Shown in pieces: positions 1-12,882 of a DNA stretch of 64,000 bases. A model generated the notes under the pieces. It was not told the origin of the DNA and did not search any database. It was given only the letters and a program-made list of their open reading frames with translations. The stretch's first letter is position 1. Every line of letters starts with the position of its first letter. The stretch comes from Melampsora larici-populina 98AG31. Lineage: Eukaryota; Basidiomycota; Pucciniomycetes; Pucciniales; Melampsoraceae. Position numbers and translations under genes: made by a program. Where the stretch lies: positions 1,248,829 through 1,312,828 of the forward strand of contig NW_006768772.1 of NCBI RefSeq assembly GCF_000204055.1, written 5' to 3'.

Positions 1-716
1 TCGTATAAATCTGCAAATGATCTTTTTTTTTCAATTCTTTCGCAGCCATTTCTTACGATTGAAGATGGACCAGTTCCACTTCAAAGTAATCAACAATCAT
101 CAGTCACTCATTATATCATCATCAAGACTTCTTACAAAAGAACCCACAGGAATTGAACCGGGACTTATCTACCGATGTATGTGAATTTGACACATGGATG
201 GTGTCATAGAATTTGGAACATGGAACTTACCAATTCGAAAGTGGTTTGCCAAACCTGTGACCAATGATCTGCTTTAGGAACAAACAGTGTACACAAATAA
301 ATAAATAGATCTGCGCAATCTCTTACATAGCCAAAGGCTTCAAGAAATCCCAGTTCTTTAAGCTTGCATACAAGTTCATTGATAAATTTTGGTGTTGTAA
401 ACCCATTTGTCCTGCACAAAAACTACGACAAAAGTTTTTTTTGCAACTCTTCATCAAGTACCTTCTCATAGTGGATGTGGTGTGTCAAGTGATGGCCCAA
501 AGGGCTCGTAAAGAACTTCGTTCACCAAATGTGTAAGAAAAAGTTTTGAAGTATTCATGTTTATATAAAATGATTGGTCCTAAGCTAGAAACTTATATAT
601 TGGGGTTCTGAAGCAAAGGTGTATATGTGGAAGCATGATTTATGGGTCAAGTAACATGGTAGATAACAACACAAACAATTACTCATTAACATTTAAAAAC
701 AAGTTTTTATTGAGGC
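1..716. other. Left edge, mostly without a supported gene
   Basis: No complete gene is visible. On the minus strand, 240-419 encodes about 60 residues that read like protein and end at a canonical donor (GTAAGT at 233-238), with a TTTTTGTGCAG acceptor just upstream. This could be one internal exon of a gene whose other exons I could not join in phase. The rest is AT-rich sequence with no feature I can name. Confidence 0.3.
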
Positions 717-2535
717 TTAGACAATCACACCTCCTTCAACATGTTGGGCAACACCAGCATGGAATCCGGCACCTGCTCCAACACCGGCACCTGCGCCAAC
801 ACCGGCACCGGCACGAAATCCGGCACCAGCTCCTACACCGGCACCTGCTCCAACACCTGCACCAGCTCCAACACCTGCACCAGCTCCAACACCTGCACCA
901 GCTCCGAAGCCTGCGCCAGCTCCTAAGCCTGCACCAGCTTCTAAGCCTGCGCCAGCTTCAACACCTGCACCGGCACCAGCATTGAGACCTGCACCTGGGT
1001 ATCCACCTAGACCAACGCCTTGACCAACTCCTGCACCAGCATTGAAACCAGCGCCTACCCCAGCACCACCCCCAAGGTGTGATCCAACTCCTGCACCGGC
1101 ACCGGTATGAAATCCGGCATCTCCAAGGATACCAGCACCTGGTAATCCGCCTAATGCTGGACCAAGACTGTTATTGAGGCAAAGATGATTCAAGATCAGG
1201 TCATGAAACAAGATTTGTTCACAAAATTGAATAAGAATTACTTACCCAACACCTTGTCCTGCGTGAACACCAGCTCCGGCTCTGTAGCAAATCGAAAAAA
1301 AAAGTTAGGATTTGTGAAATGGAAAAAGGTTTTCAAAAGGTGTTGTAAACTCACCCAAAGTGTGGACCAGCTCCAAGTCCAACTCCAGGACCACCAAATC
1401 CAACTTGAGGACCACCAAGTCCAACTCCCGGAACACCAATTGGACCAGATGGTAAGCCAATTGGTCCACCAACTGATGGCGCGGAAGTTCCTAAAGGAAG
1501 GGTAGGGATGCCTACGACTGGAATAGGGGCCCGAGTGATTGGTTTTGGGATTATATTGCCATTAGAGCTGGAATCAGGTGAGCCGGAACTTTGATCTTCA
1601 CCAGTGGGTGCAGGGATAGAAGATCCACCAACTGGGCGTTGAGATGTAGGTGGTACGCTTGGTGCGCCAGACTCGGAAGAACTTGAGTCGCCGGACGAGA
1701 CGACAGGACGAGGCGTGTAAGGTACCGCTTGAGGGGAGCCGGGAACTGGAGCTTGAGATTTCTCTGATGATGCGGATGAAGAGTTGGTAGCAACTGGATG
1801 TTGAGAAGTAGGTGACACGATTGAGGCGCCAGACTCAGTTGGAGTTGATGCGCCGGATGAGACGACGGGACGAGGTGTATAAGCCACCGGTTGAGCGGCG
1901 CCGGGAACTGGACCTTCAGACTTCGATGATGATATGGATGAGGTGTTGGCTCCAACTGGACGCTGGGATGTAGGTGTGACAATTGAGGCGCCAGACTCGC
2001 TAGAAGTTGGCCCTTTGCGAGCTGCAGCAGGACTAGGTGCGTACGGAGCCGGTGGGGTCACATTGGCAGCTTGAGCTCGAGTAGTTGGTGATACGATGGA
2101 ACCAGAAGGAGGTGCGCTTGAGGGCTGTGCAGGTGACGAGGCAGGTTGAGGTGCAGCTGCAATCTCATGGGCAGTTCCGCTGCCCATAACTGGTTGAGCT
2201 GGGCCGGTGGTGTTTGGCACACCGTAATTACCAGCAGCACCTGGTGAAGTGTATCCAGTGGCCTCTCGTTTGAGCACAAGATGACTGAAAGGGAGGAATA
2301 TATATATTAGTTGAAATGCCGTGTAATGAGAACATGACTGCAGAAAAATGCACTTACGCTTCACCGGCCTTGTGGGTAACAGTGATCATGCGCGCATCAG
2401 CCTCACCAAAGTTTGCTACGAAAAGAAATAAGATCAGTAAAATGCACAAAGGGTGAAGAATAAACAATTGCTCGTCTGCTTACATGAAACGAAGACAAGG
2501 AGACCAGCGACAACGTAAGCAATGTTAATTTGCAT
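717..2535 (-). CDS. Secreted Pro/Ser and Gly-Ala repeat protein with Kex2-like site (silk-like)
   Basis: Five exons on the minus strand: 2535-2484, 2415-2358, 2284-1355, 1281-1246 and 1167-717. All junctions are GT..AG and in phase, giving 508 aa. Residues 1-17 form a hydrophobic signal peptide ([17 protein letters not shown]). Residues 40-45 read VLKREA, which matches a Kex2 (KR) plus Ste13 (EA) processing site. A Pro/Ser/Ala-rich part follows, with two full 54-residue tandem repeats (about 135-242), each holding PTSQ(R/H)PV and [10 protein letters not shown], plus degenerate copies on both sides. From about residue 345 to the end the protein is Gly-Ala repeat ([12 protein letters not shown] units), close in style to silk-fibroin motifs. 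I do not recognise a named family. A structural extracellular or spore/haustorial wall role is inference. The apparent plus-strand frames here are shadows of the repeats. Confidence 0.82.
1669..1992 (-). repeat. Two 162-bp in-frame tandem repeats (54-aa units)
   Basis: Two consecutive 54-residue units of the secreted protein, each starting GAS-I-V and ending in a Ser/Glu-rich stretch. A third, degenerate unit follows at 1668 downward, and a shortened unit precedes at about 2103-1993. Confidence 0.8.
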
Positions 2536-3923
2536 ATTGTAAGAGAATGTCTTGATTTAAAGGTATGTAGTGAGATATAAGTTGATGATAAAAATGTGAT
2601 ATAGTCAGGAATTTGATGTGTTTGAAGGAATGGAAAAGTATATAAGGTGTGATAACGAGTTTGTTGAAAAGATGAAAGAGAATGTAGTTTGAGCAATATA
2701 AAATAGATAGAAGGAAAAAGCCGGTAAATATGATGTGTTAGATGAGTTGGATGAAGAACAGAAAAGGTGCAAACCACACAAGGCTTCTTATACTTGGAAA
2801 AAGCTGCCTCATCAACGAATCCTCGATGACGGCAATGCACCCATCATTTTTTTGCAATGGGATGACAGTCAACTGGGGTGGACTTGACGTAGAGAGATCA
2901 CAACCAGACCGGCAAAACTTGCATAATGCCGCTTATTGATCTCGAATCGAACCATCGTTGATTGAATGACCAACTTGAGTCATGCCTCAACCGAGTCCTC
3001 ATGCTTGATGTCAACTTACTGCGGTCCCTTTGACATTATTACCTGCAGTGGGCTACGGTGAACACACAAAACCAGAAAATTACACGAGATCAAGCAGCAT
3101 TCCACTGCCTCAATCGGTGGTACTGCTGCCAGGTCGTATCAATCAGAGTCTTGATGATGACCACAATGAGTCTGTTGTAGATCGATATCCTCAAAGACCA
3201 CTGCATAGGAAGTTCCCAGTCAATCAATTTTGTAAGACACCTCCATCTCTGCAGATATGTCATGAAAATATCAATCAAGACATGCTCATTCTACATCTGC
3301 GATACATTCGAAACTCTCAACACTTGGTGCAAAGAGCACAGTTTGTCTAAACAAAGTTAAAAGACTGATGATTTGAGTCTTGAATGCTTGATGAGATGCA
3401 GCATAGAACGATCTAGACATCTACATGGTCTTTCTGGTGTTAAAAAATAAGTACAAGAGTGAAGTTAAAGATACTGAGTCTGAATGAAAGCTGAGTTAAG
3501 TTCTTGAAAAGAAATGTTAAAGATCAAGCTAGAACAGATCAACTGAATCAAAAAAGAAGAATAGTAAGACCAAGTGATTTTGATCATTCGTGCTTCTGAA
3601 GAAAATGTGAGATTTACAAAGCCTTCTTGGAGTAGAAAAGTTCCATGTAGTTGATGATTCTAGTGGGATCCTTATGAATCCGGTAAATGCTATTGACTCA
3701 TTTATGGGGGGGGGGTTTCAAGTTTGTGATGAGCTTTGAAAAGAGAAGAAAATGAAGTTTGAAATTGAATTTTAAAAAATTAACACTTAAAACTTAAAGC
3801 CCTTTTAGACTTTTACTTAATCCTCTTCTCTTCAACTCAACTCACTTTCAACAACAACAACAACACACCACTCCACTCCACACCACACACTTTCTCTCTC
3901 TCCGATCTCTAACCAATCTCATC
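2536..3923. promoter_or_regulatory. Divergent intergenic region between the secreted-protein gene and the transportin gene
   Basis: About 1.4 kb between two divergent starts. Reading frames here are short and lack splice logic. Just before the transportin ATG lies a CT/CA-rich stretch (3830-3910, CAACAACAACAACA and CTCTCTCTC), typical of fungal 5' leaders. A G9 run lies near 3707-3717. No TATA box stands out. Confidence 0.4.
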
Positions 3924-6900
3924 ATGACTACCAACACCTGGGTACCACAACCTGATGGATTATCTCAACTTATCACCTGTTTGCGTAACTCTGAATCGGC
4001 TGATAGTCAAATTCAAAAAACTGTCACTAAAGTAAGCTACTCTCTTTTCTCAATCTTACTTTCTCTTTTCTTTTTCAAGTTCTTCTACTAACTCAACTTT
4101 CTTGTGTTTTCTTTTCTTTTACATTCTTGAATAGCAATTGGATTCATTTAATGAGATTCCCGATTATAATTCATATCTAGCTTATATTCTTTGTCAATTA
4201 CCAGATGAACATCCTAGACCTAGATCGGTTGCAGGTCTGATCTTAAAAAACAACCTTCGAAGAATACCTTATAGTAATTTAGCAATCCTTCAAGATCCTC
4301 AAGTTCCAAGTTCATTTAATATTACCAATGAAGTTTTAGAATATGTCAAATCGGTCATCTTAACTTCAAACCTCCTTTCAGATCCAGTTCCAATGCTTAG
4401 GGGTACAGCTGGTACAGTCATCTCAACTATCGTCATGCAATTCGGTCCTGAAGCTTGGCCTCAAGCTATTCAATCTCTCATCGAACTTACTGAAGCAGAT
4501 GAACCACTTGGAAAGGATGGTGCATTCTCAACACTTTCCAAGATTTGTGAAGATGTACCTAGGAAATTAGAAAAAATGCAAATCAATGGCATTCGGGTCC
4601 TTGATATCATGGTTCCTCGATTCATTAATCATCTCAAGACTTCAACAGATTCAAAGATTCGTGCTTATGCTTTGATTTGTCTTAATCCGTTTATTCAAAC
4701 TGGTGGTGATGGTAGTCTTACCGATAATCTGACATCTTATGTCGAAGCTCTGTTTCTTTGCGCAAGTGATACCTCACCTGACGTACGGAAAAACGTTTGT
4801 TCAGCCTTAGTAGCCTTATTAAGTTCGAATCCTGATATCTTGATTCCTAACTTATCACAAACGGTGGATTTTATGCTTTATTCAACTCAAGAAACCGATG
4901 AAGGAGTAGCACTTGAAGCTTGTGAATTTTGGTTAGCATTCGGTGAAGATATTCGACTGAGGGGTCATTTACTCAATTATCTGGAAAAGGTCGTACCTGT
5001 CTTACTGAAGGGTATGATTTATTCGGAAACGGACCTTTTGATGCTCGATAATGATGATGAAGATGAAGCTGTACCTGATCGTGAACAAGATATCAAACCT
5101 CATGTCTATCGTGGCGGCAAGGATCATCCTCAAGGTCGTACTGGCGAAGAGACAGGTCAGGCAGCCCCTGGTGGCGAGGCAACCGATGGCGCTACTCAAA
5201 ATCCTGATGATGACGCAGAGGGTAGTGAAGATGAAGAGAGCGATGTGGATGATGATGATCTTACTGGGGATTGGAATTTGAGAAAGTGTAGTGCGGCTGC
5301 ATTGGATGTGATTGCAGTGAATTTCGAAAACAAATTACTCGATTTCCTTTTACCGTTATTACAACAGTATCTCTTTCAACCTCAGTGGGAACATAAGGAA
5401 GCTGCAATCTTGGCTCTGGGTGCTATTGCTGAAGGTAAGAACAAATTCATTGATTCAATTGGCTTTTTGAGGAAAGTCATTCTATATCTAGTTGCTCGAG
5501 TCTGATGGGTTGATCTTTGGTCGTGATCGGACAACACCTTCAAGGCTGTGTGGTCGGTATGGAACCCCATCTGGCTACACTGGTCCCACTTCTTTTGACA
5601 TGTTTGAAAGACCGAAAGGCACTGGTAAGGTCGATCACGTGTTGGACTCTGGGTCGTTATGCAAGCTGGATTATTTCACCTGGAGCCACTGCGGAACACA
5701 AGCAAACTGTCTTTTTACCCGTGATGGAAGGGGTGAGTCTTGCGATATTCACCTCGAAGTTTGAAATTTGAACTGATGTGGACAATTTGTTTCAGTTGCT
5801 ACATTCTGTTCTCGATGGTAACAAACGTGTCCAGGAAGCTGGATGTAGTGCTTTTGCTACTCTGGAAGAAGAAGCAGGAGACGAACTAGAACCTTACTTA
5901 CATCCGATCCTAACCAGCTTAGTGATGGCCTTTCGAAAATATCAACAAAAGAATCTGTTAATCTTATATGACGCACTGGGCACATTGGCCGATTCAGTTG
6001 GGAATGCACTTGCAACACCTGAATTACTTCAAATCTTAATGCCACCCTTGATTGAAAGATGGGAGAAATTATCAGATGATGATCAAGATTTAATTCCATT
6101 ATTAGAATGTCTTTCATCGATTGTGATTGCGATCGGACCAGCATTCTTACCATATGCTCCTACGGTATTTTATAGATGTGTAAGGATAGTGACGAGTAAT
6201 CTAGAAGGATTTGCACTTTATATGAAGAACCCACATGAATATGAATTACCGGATAAGACTTTCTTGATTGTGGCATTAGATCTTTTAAGTGGATTGACTC
6301 AAGGACTTGGATCATTAGCTAGTCAATTCTATGAAGCTAATCAAAACCAACAACCGATTCCATATCCCAGTTCAACTATTCTCGATCCTAGTACCAATAC
6401 GAGTATCGAACTGATCAATTTCCCTACACCTACCACTCAACAATCACTTCCACCTATCCTTTCCTTACTGGGAACTTGTCTTAACATTGACTTTCCTGAA
6501 CCTTCTGTACGACAATCGGCATTTGCTTTGGTAGGAGATTGTGCGATCTCATGTTTTCATTTACTTGAATCTTATTTACCTACGGTGATGCCTGAGATCA
6601 TTCGTCAGATTGATTATGAAACCCCATTGAATTTAACAAGTGTTTGTAATAATGCTGCATGGGCTGCAGGTGAAGTGGCCATTAAAGCAGGTATGCATTT
6701 GATCAATTTCTCTAGTTAAAAACAGATGAGCGTTTAAGATTACTGATTGATTTTTTTTTCGGTTTGAATAGGTGAAAGGATGAGAGAGTATATCGAACCA
6801 CTTTTGACTCGATTGGTACCTGTGCTTACTTCTGCTAGAGTGGCTCGTAGTTTAACTGAAAACTCAGCTGTGACGATCGGAAGACTTGCTTTGGCTTGTC

Positions 6901-7554
6901 CTCAATTAGTGGCACCTCATCTTGATAAATTTATTAGACAATGGTAAGGTGTTTTTTTTTTGGATGGATTTTTTTGGGCGGATTGATTTGATTATCTTCT
7001 TGATTTGGATCTGATTGAATTGAATTGTTTTTTTTGGTTTGGTTCTTTTCTTTAGGTGTCAAACTTTAGCAGAAATTAAAGATAATGATGAAAAAGATTC
7101 TGCGTTTCGTGGAATGTGTTTAGCCATGTAAGTTGAAAGAAGATTTGATTTTTTTTTGTATAGTAAACTTTTCCAACGAAACCCAAGAAATGAATGAATG
7201 ATTCCAAATCGAATGAGATGTTGAAAATTGAATGTTTTTGATGATTTTTTTGTAGTGAATTAAATCCGAATGGATTAACTGAATCATTTGGGTTTTGGTT
7301 AAATGCTGTGGGTAGATGGAGTCGACCATCGGCAGATTTAAATATGAAATTCAAATCGGTAAATTCAAATCTTTCTCTTTTCTCTCGTTATAAAATCTTC
7401 TTCTTTTGACTAAATCTTTTTTTCTTTTGGTTTGAAAAATATATAGCTTTTACATGCTTTTAAAAGTGTGATTGGAGAACCAGGTTGGAGTCAAACTATT
7501 AATAGTCTTTCACCACAAACTGGTCAAAGATTACAAGTTTTATATCAAGTTTGA
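3924..7554 (+). CDS. KAP104: Transportin / karyopherin beta-2 (nuclear import receptor)
   Basis: Eight exons: 3924-4031, 4135-5434, 5545-5732, 5796-6690, 6772-6943, 7056-7127, 7256-7358, 7447-7554. Every phase agrees, giving 981 aa. The protein is a HEAT-repeat importin-beta family receptor that carries PY-NLS cargo (RNA-binding proteins) through nuclear pores and releases it on RanGTP. Recognisable blocks include PVPMLRGTAGTVI in the N-terminal HEAT repeats, the acidic H8 loop near residues 340-360 (DNDDEDEAVPDREQDI), the block DRKALVRSITCWTL, the block NKRVQEAGCSAFATLEEEA, and the C-terminal KDSAFRG. It is somewhat longer than the roughly 890 aa of animal transportin-1; a Gly/Ala/acidic insert after the H8 loop accounts for part of this. 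The last introns are very T-rich. Confidence 0.97.
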
Positions 7555-8857
7555 ATATTTAAGAGTGAAAAGTGAAAGACAAAAGAAAGAAAGAAAGAAC
7601 AGTGAAAGAAAGAAAGTGGAAGAAAGAAAGTGGAAGATCAAAAGATGTATGAAAGAAAAAACTAATTGATGTTATATTAGATTTGATTAGAAGATCAGAT
7701 CTGAAGACCTTGAAACATTTTCCAAAAAAAATCATTTTTTTGTTTCTTTTTTTCAACTTCTATATTTTTGCTTTTTCCTTTTTTCTTTTTCTTTTCTTTG
7801 GTTGGTTGATTGGTTGATTGTTTTTCTAGTTATAATGTTTTTCATTTTGCTTTTTTTTGCTTTTTTGCTTTGGTTGGGTCTTTATTTTCTTTCAAAGATG
7901 ATGATCAGATTTATTGGTATTGATAAGTTTTCTTTTTTTTTTTTGGTTTTTTTTGGTTGGTTGGTTTTTTAAAGAAGTTTTTTTTTAGTTTTAGTTTTTT
8001 GTTAGTTTTTTTTTTGGTTATAAGAAATGAGAAAATGAGAAAGAAAGAAAAAAAACCCTTTACTCTTTTTTTAAAGAAAAGATACTTTCTTTTGGCATTG
8101 GCTTTTTTGCGTGTTTTTGGTTTTTGGAATTAGAGGGTTGAGAGGGGGTTTGTGATGATGGTTTAATGTGAGAAGGATTGCTGTGAGTTGTGAGAGGTTA
8201 CAAGTGTGTGCCATGTAATGTCCGCCACATATCAGATGGGCCCCTAAATCAACACATATACACTTTCAAAGAGATCTTTAGATAATAAAAACCGTAAGAA
8301 AATCCCCTCTGGGTTCTGGAAGATTAAAAGATCCTGATTACCCTTGCCTTACCTTCATGTCAGTTGGCAATGTAATCCGAGTGATGATGATTTCAATGTG
8401 GAAGGTCTTAAACCGCATGTTTGTGATAATGGTGATGGTGATAGGCTTTTTCAGCATGCCAATGTTCACACGCGTTCCAGGGGTTTCCCATGTGGGATGT
8501 TGTATGTATTTTGCATGAGTTTGAGTTTGGCCCCGTGTGAATTGTATGTGTAGATGAATGTGAACTTTCCAGTGAAACTCCAAGGAAACCGGAGTCAAGT
8601 TTGAATGAGTCACTGTCAGAGTGCATACATAGAGAGATCCACTCCTGTTGACCGTTGATTTTGATTTTGATCAAAGGTAAAAGTCAAGAACACTTCATTT
8701 CCCAAAGCTTCTTCTTGACAAACCCTTCACATTCAATCAAGCTTGACCATCAACACCTTCAACTCATCGGTCTTCCCCACTCGATCTCATCCTATCAGCT
8801 CAATCAAATAACACTCTGGTACAATCACGCTTCATCAGATTCGAACTTAACTAAAGA
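7555..8857. other. Transportin 3' region and intergenic, T-rich
   Basis: No gene is supported. 7700-8110 is strongly T-rich (many T8-T10 runs with GGTTGG units) on the plus strand, downstream of the transportin stop. 7560-7640 is a purine-rich GAAAGAAAG tract just after the stop. Beyond 8200 nothing specific is seen before the next start. Confidence 0.4.
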
Positions 8858-11188
8858 ATGCCAACTCAAGAGAATGCCTCAAACGAGCTTAACCCCGGTG
8901 AGTTCAACTTCATAGCTTCAATCTCACCTTTTATCCCAGTTTAGATCATTTCCACCCTACCTATGGCTGTTTGCAGGCATCGTTTTCAGTCGTGTATGAC
9001 CCTTAGACTTCTGCTCAGAGTCTCGTCAAAGTTGTCGTCAATATCAGGCGCGTCCTTTTGTAGACGCGCCTCGGCTAGACTTTTGGATACATCGCTTTAT
9101 CATAATATTACACTACCTTTCTAGTTTCATAGAACTGACCGCTTTTTGGTTTTTTTCAAATCTTTCGATCTACTCTAGAACCGACAAGTACCACCACAAG
9201 TACCATCTCATCGGTGTTTCAGTCAGCTCTTAAATCCAATTCACCAACACCTTCTGGATCCAAGTCTCCGATTCAAGATTCATTAAACTCACCCGCCGTT
9301 CCGATACTTGCGATGGACGATTCATTTATCACTCCTTCATCAGATCCCGAGTCACCTCTCTTTGTACTGCATCGACGTCTTCATCATCGTAACATACCTG
9401 GCTTTAATCAAGTCGTAAGCGAGGGTAATATCGGTGTCGACGTGTTCACCACCAACGTCTGTAAACTCGATAAAGCTGCTCTTCAGGCAGTTTCTCATAG
9501 TATGTTTTTCGAGTGAACCACTATCTTGACTTTTTTTCAATCTGCTAACGTTCTTTAATCTTTGTTTAATCGCTTGCTACCTTTAGTTGAAGACACAGAT
9601 ATAGTTCAAGTTCACTATCCTGTGACTCTAGATTCAGTCGTTCCTATCAAACCGGTCTTATCGGATGTTGTGCCTACCCCTCCTTCTCAGTCATCTTCCA
9701 ACTCCGCGCGTCTTCCTACTAACGGAATCACACCCTCAAACAAGAATGTTGCTCAGACCCAGACAACTCGTTCAACTTCTAAATCAAATGTACCTAAAAT
9801 GCCTGCAAAAGGTCCTCATGGTCCCCCTGGTATGAAATTCTCATCTTATGGCTCAAAATGTGGAGAAGCTGACGCTGCTCTTGGTATCCGAATCTGCTAC
9901 AGTTGCCTCACTCTATTACTCGCCATATTCTTCTTTTGCTCCGCAGCACGATTCAACCGGAAGTATGCAGACCTGTCAACAGACAAGAACTTCGTATTTC
10001 AGTCGCCAACGTTTGAATCACTGGATCCATCGTCCGAATCGATACTTTGATATCCCTGCTGAAACTCTCTCTATGTCATCCGCCGAGCTAAAATCACTCA
10101 CGTCGTCAGAAGGATTGGCACATGCGCATAGTCGGAAGAGACAGAAGATGGCTATAGATATGCAAGAAGATGACGCTCCGGAAGAGTCTACATCAGCACT
10201 TGACACTGACCATACTCACGAGTTCATCAATTCTCGACTAGCCACTAACAACCTGCTGATACGAAATCTACAAGAGAGGCAGTTCGAACGACTTCGAGAG
10301 GTTCAAGACACAGATCTAGATCCATCTCTCTCCAGCACATCTTCCGCACATCCGGTTGCGCCTGCGTCAAGCAAAAAGGGAGACAAGCAGGCTCCCGGAC
10401 TCTCTTCAACAGAATTAGCCGAGGCCGATCGCTTGATGAAATCTTTATCCGAGCTGCTCGAACTCAGGCCTCAAGTCTCAACGCACATTCCAGGCTCAGC
10501 TCATGACGCACTGAGCATCGTGCCGTCCCGAGAGCAACTTCGTCGTACGCAAAATATCATCATGCAGTCACGCACGAAAGATGACCCGACTCCTGTCTAT
10601 CAGGGCTGCCTGCCGTCTGTTTATGCAGTTGGGATCAAAGAATCTGTACTGACTTCACAACCTGATGCCCGATTGGTTGAGATACTCACGAAGAAACCTA
10701 TGAACGGAGAACTGAATGGGAATAATGGATCAATACCTGCCATTGCATCTCATAATTTTCCAACACCACCATCACGATTGGCTTCTTCGACTCCTTTTGC
10801 GTATCGGGATCCTGCATTGCTTCAACTTCATCCATCTCAATTACAAGCCAATTTCCGTACTTCTTTACCAGAACATATGAAGATGAACTCTTTTGCTTTG
10901 AATGGAGGCTCAATCCCTCAAACCCCAAGTATGCCCGGTAACTTGATGCACTCTAGTAATCAATCACCAACGGTACATGCACATCATCATCTGGTACAAT
11001 CTCAAAGGCCAGTTGCTGGACCACAGTTCCGAGGAAGGCCAGGAATGCCGGTTTCTTCACCTCAGATACCATTTAAGCATCCTAACCTTACCACACCTAA
11101 TTTGAATGACCACCCTAATCACCGAGCTCTTGCTAGCATACCTATGCATAGTCCCTTCAATACCACTCCCAATAGAATTGTACGTTGA
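8858..11188 (+). CDS. Unrecognised Ser/Pro-rich protein, probably nuclear
   Basis: Four exons: 8858-8897, 9179-9499, 9587-9829, 9903-11188, all GT..AG and in phase, 629 aa. I do not recognise the family. Residues 15-60 are Ser/Thr/Pro-rich. A more ordered block (about 75-140) contains LHRRLHHRNIPGFNQV and an EDTDIVQVHYPV stretch across the second intron. A basic cluster (HSRKRQKM, about residue 276) looks like a nuclear localisation signal. A predicted helix LMKSLSELLEL follows at about 380. The C-terminal 200 residues are low complexity, rich in Pro, His and Asn. The start was chosen because this ATG exon joins exon 2 in phase, whereas the longer frame in exon 2 alone lacks an ATG. The third intron (9830-9902) avoids a frame conflict. 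A GTACGT right before the stop could instead be a donor to a further exon. Confidence 0.7.
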
Positions 11189-12882
11189 TATCAACCTATT
11201 TTCCATATTCTATACAGTTTTCCTTGTTTCATCATGTACAAAACTTTATCAACTGAGTATGGTTTCGTATCCGTTTTTGACTTTCAAAGGTTTAGACGAT
11301 CCCCTGATCCTACCCAAGAAGCCGATTAACTTTCTTTACGTGCTTTTATCAATATGAATGATTATAAGTCATTCAAGCAACTTCAATGTTCATGTAATTT
11401 GTCTCACTGTTAATAGAAATGGTCAAAGATAATAGAAAGAGGTATTTGTAAAGATGGATGTAGTGAGAAAAAAAAACTTGTATTCTCGATCAAATCTCTT
11501 TATGATGCATGCTTTGAATTTTTTTTTGCGGAGTCCCATCGATCTCTTTGAATGTTAATTGATCAAAAGGCATTCATTTTTTTTGAGGATTTGAACCTAC
11601 GTACATAATAGAGTTTGTTTCAACTTGACTTTTTTTTTATATGTTTGAGTTTTTTTTTGTGATGATAATTTGATGCTTTACTTGCATTTTCACTTGTTAT
11701 TATCACCAGACACCTGGACTTGCGAGGAAGAAGTGTTTGACTGCTGGGACTTGGTTGAGTTTGTCAATAGGCGGGTTCAAGTTTGGCAAAAAGTGTAACT
11801 TTTCTGTACTTTGCCCTCCTAGCCGTTCATAGTTGTTTTTGGAGTAAATCGCTACAATATCGGAATGTGCTTCAGGCTTTCCCATAGAATTTTAAAAACA
11901 TTGAAATTCAAGCACTACATGTATGGCCAGTTGAATTTTAGGCATTTTTCCAACTCGAACAAGGCTCTTTTGTGGGCTTGTTGAAGAACCTTGAATAATT
12001 CAATAGGTGACAATCAGCGCAGACCGAAGTTTGATAATGTTTGATCTCATGATCACCACATTGAGATCAGGAAACCAATTATTGATCGGAGCGGACGGGA
12101 TGACTTTGAGTGTGAAGTTTTACTGGAGAAAAGTTACACATTGCGGTTATGGGAAACGTCGAACAACGAAGTTCAAAAGATGTGTATCGATTGAAAATTA
12201 ATAAAAGACACATCATCAATATGATACCACGATTATCATTTTTCTCTCAGTCACTATGCAAGAAAAGAAAAAGAAAAACTCAAAACTGCGTGAAAATTGT
12301 ATACAACTACAACACAACCAAAAAATGATAATGATTTTTTATTATTGGATTTTGGATCATTTGTCTGATCAGTGATATCGAATCCTTGACACTCGTTTCA
12401 TTTAATGATGATCAATTCAATAAGAAAAAGAAAATCGTGTAAGAGAACTTGACTGACTGACTGATGATGAGATTAATAATATTATCTGGGTAACTGAGTG
12501 AATGAAATGTATGAACAAAAAAAATATGTTGAAAGCTTATGATTGAAAAAAAGTGATGCTTGATTTCCGCTTCATATCTTTGAGATTATAACGTCTTTTT
12601 TAAATTTTTTATAGAAAGAAGTCATTTGAACATTATTATTAGAAACAGAGCTCATCTTTTGATTACACAATTATTCTCCCTGATAATTGTAAGAAGATTT
12701 CATAATTCTTCTTATAGAACATCAAGATTTCTTCGTCTTGAAGTTCTAGGATTTATTCCAACGCAATTGCTTTCAAGTTATTCCATTAATTTCGAAATAA
12801 AAATATACATAGGTTGCTGCATCATATCAACCTAGATTTTATTGGATTCTCTCTAGACACAGCAAAGGTTGCTTCACCGTGA
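11189..12882. other. Intergenic region without a supported gene
   Basis: 1.7 kb with many poly-T and poly-A runs. Short frames at 11703-11885 (minus) and 12007-12201 (plus) read partly like protein but have no start or splice context that I can defend. They may be decayed gene pieces. Confidence 0.35.

Noticed and set aside
145..175. Minus-strand GGTTCAATTCC resembling a tRNA T-arm
   Set aside because: The 5-bp stem does not pair and no D-arm or acceptor stem is present.
635..985. Plus-strand frame rich in His/Gln/Leu over the Gly-Ala repeats
   Set aside because: It is the antisense shadow of the repeat-coding exon of the secreted protein; codon periodicity belongs to the minus strand.
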